This document shows, in pieces, positions 14,310 to 19,721 of a stretch of 19,721 bases of DNA. The position numbers and the translations under genes were made by a program. How positions within the stretch are numbered: position 1 is the stretch's first letter; each line of letters starts with the position of its first letter. Below the pieces are notes generated by a model. That model saw only the letters and a list, made by a program, of their open reading frames with translations. It did no database searches and had not been told where the DNA came from. Source of the stretch: Candidatus Gastranaerophilales bacterium (GTDB taxonomy: Bacteria > Cyanobacteriota > Vampirovibrionia > Gastranaerophilales > Gastranaerophilaceae). The stretch spans positions 1 to 19,721 of the forward strand of contig CALUSZ010000160.1 of the NCBI GenBank assembly GCA_944323495.1, given 5' to 3'.

Positions 14310-15308
14310 TTATGCTCCAAAATAGTTTTTCAATCCAGATGTTAGATTTTTATTCTTACATAATTTCTTTAATTTTGAAATAGCTCTGTTTTCAATTTGT
14401 CTTATTCTTTCACGTGAAACACCGTAAATAGAGCCGATTTCATCCAAAGTCTTTTTATTCCCGTCGTTATTAAGCCCAAATCTTAAAATAAGAACATCTC
14501 TCTCTTTCTGGCTTAACTGTTCGAGCATGCCTTTGATATCATCAAGCATGCTCTCTTGTGAAACAAGAGAATCCGGAGCAATGGTTGATTCATCAACTAT
14601 ATAGTCAATAATCTTATTTGAATCATCTTTTTGTCCGGTAGGGGTATCAATACTTATTGTAGACTGGGTTGATTTAATAATGGATGTCAGCTTGTTAACT
14701 GAAATACCCATCTTATCAGCAATTTCCTGTTTATTGGGAATTCTTCCCAGCTCTGTCGTTAAATCCATTGTGGCTTTTTTGATTTTGTTTATGGATTCAA
14801 TTAAATGAATCGGAAGTCTTATAATTCTGGCCTTATCGGCAATAGCTCTTGTTATTGACTGCTGAATCCACCAGGTTGCATAAGTCGAAAACTTATATCC
14901 CTTTGTGTAATCAAATTTTTCTGTTGCTTTTATAAGCCCCATATTACCTTCCTGAATTAAATCAAGAAATGAGAGGCCTCTTCCTATATATTTTTTAGCA
15001 ATACTTACTACAAGTCTCAAATTAGCATTTATAAGCACTTTTCTTGCAATTTCGCTGTGTGTTTCATAAATCTTTTTAGCGACTTCGAGTTCTTCTTCCG
15101 GTGATAAGAGCGGTATTTTTCCTATCTGTTGCAGATAAATTCTTACGGAATCATCAGAATTAACAGAGCTTAGACTTTCCTGTGTTTTAGGTTCTTCAAT
15201 AGAAATTGAATCTTCATCATCCTCAATCGGTTCAATGCTATTAAAATCAACCCCCTCATCAGAAATGTCGTCTGCTATTATATTTAATGTTTCGCTCTTT
15301 TTTGCCAT
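14310..15308 (-). CDS. Sigma-70 family RNA polymerase sigma factor (group 1 or 2)
   Basis: The 332-residue protein has region 1.2 (about 54-86, [22 protein letters not shown]), region 2 (92-162, including [13 protein letters not shown] and [13 protein letters not shown]), region 3 (about 170-245) and region 4 (258-320, helix-turn-helix [20 protein letters not shown]). Region 1.1 is replaced by a short acidic N-terminus. IRLPIHL and the spacing resemble cyanobacterial SigA/group 2 factors. WWIQQ rather than WWIRQ is unusual. The ATG at 15308 is chosen over one at 15359 because GAGGG lies 7 nt upstream and the longer form would overlap rlmB with unrelated residues. Primary versus alternative sigma cannot be decided without the rest of the genome. 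Confidence 0.92.
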   Translation of the reverse strand: MAKKSETLNIIADDISDEGVDFNSIEPIEDDEDSISIEEPKTQESLSSVNSDDSVRIYLQQIGKIPLLSPEEELEVAKKIYETHSEIARKVLINANLRLVVSIAKKYIGRGLSFLDLIQEGNMGLIKATEKFDYTKGYKFSTYATWWIQQSITRAIADKARIIRLPIHLIESINKIKKATMDLTTELGRIPNKQEIADKMGISVNKLTSIIKSTQSTISIDTPTGQKDDSNKIIDYIVDESTIAPDSLVSQESMLDDIKGMLEQLSQKERDVLILRFGLNNDGNKKTLDEIGSIYGVSRERIRQIENRAISKLKKLCKNKNLTSGLKNYFGA

Positions 15309-15318
15309 TTTGACGCCC

Positions 15319-16062
15319 TCATTTTCTAATATTTTCTGTTTTCCACCTGATGCTTTCAAATAATATTATAGCAGCAGCGTTAGAAACATTTAAAGAATTA
15401 AAATTTGTTAACATGGGAATTTTAACAATAAAATCCGCTAGTTTCAACAAGGATCTTGATATTCCTGCATGCTCAGCACCCATGATAAGTGCGAAGTTCA
15501 TATTTGAATAATCAATATCATAATAATTATCTTTTGCATGATGATCTGATGCAATTACCCAATAGTTGTTTTCTTTTAATCTTTGAACTGCATTAATAAG
15601 GCTGTTGACTTTTATTATTGAGATATGGTTAACAGCTCCGGCGCTGGTTTTTTCTACTGTAGAATTTATTAAAACTCCGCGTCTTGACGGCAGAATTATT
15701 CCCTTAATTCCGGCGCATACGGCTGTTCTTATTATTGCTCCTACATTATGTGAATCTTCAACCCCGTCTAAAATAACTACATTTCCGCCTATGTTTTCAA
15801 TAAAATCGTCCAAATCTGTATATTTTACAGGTGACAATTGGGCGATAACCCCTTGATGCCTGCCTTCTGGTACCAGCTGATTGAGTTTTTGCAAAGCCGT
15901 AAATTGGAAAATTATTCCCTGCTCTTTGGCCAGTTCTTTAATTTTTTCAATCTTTACATCCGCTCTGGCGCTTTGTGATATAAGAATTTTGTTGAATTCT
16001 CTGCTTCCGGATTCAAGAGCTTCTATTACAGCGTTTTTTCCATAAATAATTGTATCTTCCAT
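15319..16062 (-). CDS. rlmB: 23S rRNA (guanosine-2'-O-)-methyltransferase, RlmB/TrmH family
   Basis: The SpoU-type knotted methyltransferase (247 residues) transfers a methyl group from SAM to a ribose 2'-OH of rRNA or tRNA; RlmB acts on G2251 of 23S rRNA. The N-terminal substrate-binding domain contains [10 protein letters not shown] and [11 protein letters not shown] (64-74). The three SpoU motifs are NVGAIIRTA (106-114), [10 protein letters not shown] (193-202) and [15 protein letters not shown] (215-229). Motif 3 is longer between Met and Ser than usual. Its ATG overlaps the nadA stop as TAATG, so translation is coupled. TrmH and other SpoU enzymes are alternatives, but domain order favours RlmB. 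Confidence 0.9.
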   Translation of the reverse strand: MEDTIIYGKNAVIEALESGSREFNKILISQSARADVKIEKIKELAKEQGIIFQFTALQKLNQLVPEGRHQGVIAQLSPVKYTDLDDFIENIGGNVVILDGVEDSHNVGAIIRTAVCAGIKGIILPSRRGVLINSTVEKTSAGAVNHISIIKVNSLINAVQRLKENNYWVIASDHHAKDNYYDIDYSNMNFALIMGAEHAGISRSLLKLADFIVKIPMLTNFNSLNVSNAAAIILFESIRWKTENIRK

Positions 16063-16970
16063 TATACAGGCACCTTAAGCATTCTATCTATACAGTTGTA
16101 ACTTAATCTTCTGACTTCTTCGTCAAGATTTATTTCATTAACTTCATATTCAAGAGCATGCCAAATTTCTTCAAGGGTTGTAAGTTTCATGCTCTCGCAG
16201 AGCATGTTATCTTTTATTAAGATAAATTCTCTATCAGGATAATCACGTTTTAGCCTGTCTGCAACCCCTTTTTCTGTTACTATTACAAACTGTCTGTCAA
16301 GACTCTTCTTAACATAATCAATAATTCCGCTGGTGCTTCCTACATAATCCCCAAGCATGCTGACTTCCGGCCTGCACTCCGGATGGATAAGTATTTTAGC
16401 ATGCGGATACTTTTGGCGCGCCTCTTCTATGTCACTTTTTTTAACATTATGATGAACCGGACAGTTGCCGTCATAAGTTATAACTTCTACTCCGTTAAGC
16501 TGCCCTTCTACCCATTTACCCAAATTAGCATCCGGAATAAATAATACTTTATTAGTATTTAGGCTGCGAACAATATCAACAGCATTCGAACTTGTACAGC
16601 AAATATCGCATTCAGCCTTAACTTCTGCTGTAGAATTTATGTAACACACAACCGGTGTGTCCGGATAATCTTTCTTGAACTTGACCATCTGCTCATGGTT
16701 AATCATATCTGCCATTAAGCAACCTGCATTCAAATTTGGAAGCAGTACTTTTTTTGACGGTGAAATGATTTTTGCTGTCTGTGCCATAAAATATACACCG
16801 GCAAAAACTATAATATCTGCATCTGTTTTTTCCGCTTTACGGCTTAGGTATAAAGAATCTCCCACAAAATCCGCAACTTCGTCAATTTCAATGTTTTGAT
16901 AGCTGTGTGCCAGTACTATTGCATTTTTTTCTGATTTTAATTTTTTTATTTTCTCAATTAAATTTTTCAT
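16062..16970 (-). CDS. nadA: Quinolinate synthase NadA
   Basis: NadA condenses iminoaspartate with dihydroxyacetone phosphate to quinolinate in de novo NAD synthesis, using a [4Fe-4S] cluster. The 302-residue protein has VLAHSYQ (19-25), VGDSLYLSRKA (36-46) and candidate cluster cysteines C84 (NLNAGCLM), C170 (DGNCPVH) and C258 (NMLCESM). The conserved HPECRPEV (196-203) is intact, and length is normal. AGGA lies 7 nt before the ATG. nadB and nadC are not in the window. It heads the five-gene minus-strand unit and is divergent from the pilM-pilN fusion gene across a palindromic promoter region. Confidence 0.96.
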   Translation of the reverse strand: MKNLIEKIKKLKSEKNAIVLAHSYQNIEIDEVADFVGDSLYLSRKAEKTDADIIVFAGVYFMAQTAKIISPSKKVLLPNLNAGCLMADMINHEQMVKFKKDYPDTPVVCYINSTAEVKAECDICCTSSNAVDIVRSLNTNKVLFIPDANLGKWVEGQLNGVEVITYDGNCPVHHNVKKSDIEEARQKYPHAKILIHPECRPEVSMLGDYVGSTSGIIDYVKKSLDRQFVIVTEKGVADRLKRDYPDREFILIKDNMLCESMKLTTLEEIWHALEYEVNEINLDEEVRRLSYNCIDRMLKVPV

Positions 16971-16980
16971 CTATTTATCC

Positions 16981-17011
16981 TGTGTACAAAATTTAAATTT
17001 TATTGTACAAT
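16981..17011. promoter_or_regulatory. Palindromic divergent promoter/operator between nadA and the pilus genes
   Basis: TGTACA at 16983-16988 and TACAAT at 17006-17011 are 17 nt apart and suit the plus-strand pilus gene. On the minus strand TACAAT (17007-17002) is a possible -10 for nadA. The centre is a perfect 14-nt palindrome (AAAATTTAAATTTT, 16988-17001), flanked by TGTACAA and TTGTACA, so the site may bind a dimeric regulator. Confidence 0.5.
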
Positions 17012-17035
17012 AAAAAAAAATAGGAAGAAACAGGC

Positions 17036-18712
17036 ATGGAATTATTTAAGAAGAGTGTAATAGTAGGCGTATCTGTGACTCCTGAGGTGGGATTAGAGGT
17101 CGCACAGATAGATATGGCAAGCCAGACCGTTTTAAAATACGGCGTAAGACCTTTAGACTATGATATTAATAGAAGAGATATTGCGGATGTAGATATATTT
17201 AAAGAAACCTTTCAGGAATTATTTTTTGAATTGCAGATACCAAAAGGAGCCGCAATTGTTTTAAATATTCCAACAGTTACTTTTAAGGTAAATGACTATC
17301 CTGCTGCATTGGATGAAGAGCAAATTACTAATGCAATAGACGAAGAGCTCGCGGAAATTCCGTATTATAAAAATTCTGAACCCGCAACAAGTGCAACATT
17401 ACTTCCGAATTCTACTATTCAGTTTAATAAAATTGCATATATTGCAGCTCAAAAAAATACACTTATTGAAATTTCACAGGCTATTAAAGACCTGGGCTAT
17501 AAGATTTATGCAATAGATGAATCTGTTAACTCTATACTTAGAGCCTTAATACTGAAGGAAAGGGTTAATGTAGAGCCTGATGTTTCTTGGGTTCTTATGA
17601 TAGTAGAAACATTCTGCTGCAGGGTTATTTCCATGATAGGAAGAAACTTTGTAGATTCTTTCGAAGAAAAAATAAGCATAGGAGAGGTATTAGGAGATGC
17701 AGAAAATTATTCGACCGTAATTAGTGCAGTCTCTCCGCTATTGAAAAATTTGCCGGCTAAGTACCTTTGTGTTGTGTCAAAAACAAATGTAATAAGTGCA
17801 GAAGTTCTTGCAAGCAAATTGACATACTCTGCACCTATTATTCACCAGGAAGCAAACAGCTATTCAAAAGAAGCATTTATGGATTTAGCACCGGATATTG
17901 ATGAATCACTTGCTCCGGTTGTTTCTCTTGATATTATTGGTGCTGCTATTTATAAAGATTTTGAACCTCTTACGAGTGTTCATTTTAACCTCTTTAATAA
18001 AACATTAGGTGATATTTGGGTAAGTGAGCAGCCTCCGGAAATTACTCTGGGCGGAAAGACATATGTACTTTCTCTTGAGAATTTGATAAAAGCACTTATA
18101 GTGATAGCTATACTAACAATTGTACCTACTTTGATAGGTTTTATATATTTATCTAGTACTATAAAAAGTCAAAAAGCAAAAATGGAGAGCTTAGATAGTG
18201 ATATTGCCTCCATTCAAAAATTCTTGGATGAAAATAAAAATATTTCAGCGGATTTATTTGATGAAGGTTTTGAAATTAGAGCTGGTTTAGAACATAATAA
18301 GAATATTTATTCTTATTATACAATTGTAGGTACAGAAATTCCTAAAAAGCTCTGGCTTACACATCTGAAGTTATCTGATAAGACTACAATTGAGGGTCAG
18401 GCTGATAATCTTGAAAGTGTTTATGCTTTCTTTAGAAGTATCAAAGATTATAATACAAATTCAGAGATTAAATTGCAAAAACTCGGACTTGCAGCTAGTT
18501 CAAAACTGCAGGCTATTGATAATTTGGAAGGTCTGGATGGACAATCTCAAGAATTTGATACGGATTCAATATTAACATCTATGAATGCAGATTTCTATGA
18601 ATTCAGAATTTCTGATGAACCGGAAGTCTCTAAGGATGATCTTAAAAAAGATGGTAATACAGACGGCAATGCTTCTGCTGGAGCCTTACCTGATATAGAA
18701 GATATTAAGTAA
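17036..18712 (+). CDS. PilM-PilN fusion, type IV pilus alignment complex
   Basis: The 558-residue protein appears to join PilM and PilN. Residues 1-310 resemble the actin-like PilM fold (start KKSVIVGVSVTPEVGLEVAQID; IDEELAEIPYY; YKIYAIDESVNSILRAL). The PilM nucleotide-binding region is weak: VLMIVETFCCRVISMIGRN (186-204) sits where PilM has an Asp-Ile-Gly segment. Residues 315-321 (VHFNLFN) match the N-terminal INLLP motif of PilN, which normally contacts PilM. One transmembrane helix lies at 350-373, then a short coiled coil (375-400) and a PilN-like periplasmic domain (about 420-490, LTHLKLSDKTTIEGQA). A Gly/Asp-rich tail follows. AGGAAG precedes the ATG, and pilO follows 17 nt downstream. 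The complex spans the inner membrane to align the pilus motor with the secretin. Confidence 0.75.
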   Translation: MELFKKSVIVGVSVTPEVGLEVAQIDMASQTVLKYGVRPLDYDINRRDIADVDIFKETFQELFFELQIPKGAAIVLNIPTVTFKVNDYPAALDEEQITNAIDEELAEIPYYKNSEPATSATLLPNSTIQFNKIAYIAAQKNTLIEISQAIKDLGYKIYAIDESVNSILRALILKERVNVEPDVSWVLMIVETFCCRVISMIGRNFVDSFEEKISIGEVLGDAENYSTVISAVSPLLKNLPAKYLCVVSKTNVISAEVLASKLTYSAPIIHQEANSYSKEAFMDLAPDIDESLAPVVSLDIIGAAIYKDFEPLTSVHFNLFNKTLGDIWVSEQPPEITLGGKTYVLSLENLIKALIVIAILTIVPTLIGFIYLSSTIKSQKAKMESLDSDIASIQKFLDENKNISADLFDEGFEIRAGLEHNKNIYSYYTIVGTEIPKKLWLTHLKLSDKTTIEGQADNLESVYAFFRSIKDYNTNSEIKLQKLGLAASSKLQAIDNLEGLDGQSQEFDTDSILTSMNADFYEFRISDEPEVSKDDLKKDGNTDGNASAGALPDIEDIK

Positions 18713-18729
18713 AAAGGGTTAGTCTAGAA

Positions 18730-19389
18730 ATGGATAAAAATAAAAAGTATTATGGTGTTATAGGTTTTTGTGTAATAGTTGCAATACTTATATTTGGTGC
18801 GTATAAGATTATTGCACCAATGATAAGTACTATGCAGTCTCAAGAAAGTTCTATTTCGCAAAAAGAAGGAGATTTAGCTAAAAAGAAAAGTGAACTGGAA
18901 ATTGTAAAGAAAAAAATCAAACAGATTAAGGATTCTATAGGCACTTCGCAAAAGAAGATTTACTCTCCTGTTGAGTCTGATTTAGGTAATGATACATTGT
19001 TCTTTACTCTTTATAGCGATGTGATTGAGATGGTTCACTCAAATTCTGTAAAGATTAAAGCTATTGATTATATCTATAATCCGGAAGCAGATTCTTTTGT
19101 AAAATTTGGAAAAGATGTATATTTTGTATGTGATGTAAATATGGAATTGGTTTCAAATTATGTAAATCTTGGTAAGCTGATACAAGATATATATCAATAT
19201 CCTTATTACATAAAAATTAATGAACTTGATGTAAAACCTTATGATAAGGATAAAAAGATATTACTAACAACATTAAGTCTGCGTCTATATGCGCATACAG
19301 CTCCGGAAGAGATGCAGGCAAGTTCATCTGCCGCAGAGCCGTCCGCAGATGAACCGCTTGAAGGAGCCGCTACAGCACTTCCACAATAA
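18730..19389 (+). CDS. pilO: PilO-like type IV pilus inner-membrane protein
   Basis: The 219-residue protein has a short cytoplasmic N-terminus, one transmembrane helix (8-29, YGVIGFCVIVAILIFGAYKI), a coiled coil (about 38-72, KEGDLAKKKSELEIVKKKIK) and a periplasmic alpha/beta domain with the strand order of PilO (LFFTLYSDVIEMVHSNSV; YPYYIKINELDVK). The C-terminus is an Ala/Ser/Glu/Pro-rich tail. In the family it pairs with PilN and PilP. It follows the pilM-pilN fusion by 17 nt with AAGGG upstream. No pilP or pilQ follows before the window ends, because tRNA-like DNA starts 43 nt downstream. Confidence 0.8.
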   Translation: MDKNKKYYGVIGFCVIVAILIFGAYKIIAPMISTMQSQESSISQKEGDLAKKKSELEIVKKKIKQIKDSIGTSQKKIYSPVESDLGNDTLFFTLYSDVIEMVHSNSVKIKAIDYIYNPEADSFVKFGKDVYFVCDVNMELVSNYVNLGKLIQDIYQYPYYIKINELDVKPYDKDKKILLTTLSLRLYAHTAPEEMQASSSAAEPSADEPLEGAATALPQ

Positions 19390-19394
19390 AAGAC

Positions 19395-19423
19395 TTGAAA
19401 AATAATTTTGTTCAGGATAGAAT
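19395..19423 (+). promoter_or_regulatory. Promoter ahead of the tRNA-derived array
   Basis: TTGAAA (19395-19400) and TAGAAT (19418-19423) are 17 nt apart and place the start near 19430, three bases before the first tRNA-like unit. A 12-nt direct repeat AATAATTTTGTT (19401-19412 and 19421-19432) overlaps it. Confidence 0.55.
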
Positions 19424-19432
19424 AATTTTGTT

Positions 19433-19564
19433 GCGGAAGTAGCTCAGTTGCCGCGAGAGGCGATTGGGGAGCTGAAGCAAAAAGGTAAGGTTGAAATGAG
19501 CCGAACGTATCTACGATTCATACTCTACCAACTGAGCCTAAGTATTTGAAAAGTTAATATATAA
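19433..19564 (+). repeat. tRNA-derived tandem repeat, unit 1 (132 bp)
   Basis: The unit starts GCGGAAGTAGCTCAGTTG, identical to the first 18 nt of the tRNA gene at 19698. It then diverges into unrelated sequence with a small hairpin (TTGCC/GGCGA), and contains CTCTACCAACTGAGC, an exact inverted copy of the tRNA D-arm (19523-19537). It ends with a 27-nt AT-rich spacer. It has no anticodon or T arm, so it is not a functional tRNA. It differs from unit 2 by one G in a G-run (4 versus 5). Confidence 0.9.
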
Positions 19565-19697
19565 GCGGAAGTAGCTCAGTTGCCGCGAGAGGCGATTGGG
19601 GGAGCTGAAGCAAAAAGGTAAGGTTGAAATGAGCCGAACGTATCTACGATTCATACTCTACCAACTGAGCCTAAGTATTTGAAAAGTTAATATATAA
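19565..19697 (+). repeat. tRNA-derived tandem repeat, unit 2 (133 bp)
   Basis: This copy is identical to unit 1 except for one extra G in the run near 19603. It again begins with the 18-nt tRNA 5' end and carries the inverted D-arm copy. It runs directly into a third copy of the tRNA start, which continues as normal tRNA sequence instead of the repeat. Confidence 0.9.
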
Positions 19698-19721
19698 GCG
19701 GAAGTAGCTCAGTTGGTAGAG
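19698..19721 (+). tRNA. 5' part of a tRNA gene, probably tRNA-Gly, cut by the window edge
   Basis: The sequence runs through the acceptor strand GCGGAAG, then TA, and a complete D-arm GCTCAGTTGGTAGAG. This matches the usual start of bacterial tRNA-Gly. The anticodon is outside the window, so the amino acid is a guess from the acceptor sequence. Confidence 0.6.

Noticed and set aside
14310..15359. Longer sigma factor starting at 15359
   Set aside because: The extension reads the rlmB 3' end in another frame, and GAGGG precedes the ATG at 15308.
19433..19721. CRISPR array
   Set aside because: The period is 132-133 bp with whole-unit identity, so there are no unique spacers, no short repeats, and no cas genes.

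Overview
The window is AT-rich bacterial DNA using the standard code (TGA ends the gene at 11777). Several features point to a Gram-negative relative of cyanobacteria, probably a gut member of the Vampirovibrionia/Gastranaerophilales: lipid A and Kdo genes (lpxK, kdsB), a cyanobacterial-looking sigma-70 factor ([11 protein letters not shown] followed by IRLPIHL), a PilM/N/O type IV pilus module, and small proteins carrying an N-terminal FQG or FKSK motif. The lineage is inferred from these features; no 16S gene is present.

Layout. At 1-2453 (+) lies a compact operon: the 3' part of a uridine-kinase-like gene, a 6-pyruvoyl-tetrahydropterin synthase/QueD gene, uppP and deoC. It converges on rnpB (RNase P RNA, minus strand), whose 5' strand of helix P1 overlaps the 3' end of lpxK. 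Between lpxK and kdsB (3856-4164) there is no conventional gene. That gap holds a highly structured locus: a 24-codon, very hydrophobic small ORF with a strong ribosome-binding site inside a perfect inverted repeat, plus a convergent promoter and terminator on the opposite strand. It looks like a type I toxin-antitoxin module. Minus-strand units follow: methyltransferase-kdsB, rplU-rpmA with a bidirectional terminator, a YhaM-like HD nuclease, and a small glycine-zipper protein.

From 8147 to 11777 (+) are a degenerate hybrid-cluster-protein homologue, a receiver-MinD/CpaE-like ATPase, and a six-helix membrane protein. From 16970 down to 11769 (-) is a tightly packed five-gene unit: nadA, rlmB, a sigma-70 factor, a large TPR protein, and a CheR-like methyltransferase. 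Divergent from nadA, across a 65-bp palindromic promoter region, is a PilM-PilN fusion gene followed by pilO.

The right edge (19433-19721) has two near-identical 132/133-bp units. Each starts with the first 18 nt of a tRNA (probably tRNA-Gly) and carries an inverted copy of the tRNA D-arm. They are followed by the start of an apparently intact copy of the same tRNA, cut by the window edge. The most noteworthy items are the hydrophobic-peptide locus at 3906-4103, the tRNA-derived tandem array, the hybrid-cluster protein lacking many metal ligands, and the PilM-PilN fusion.
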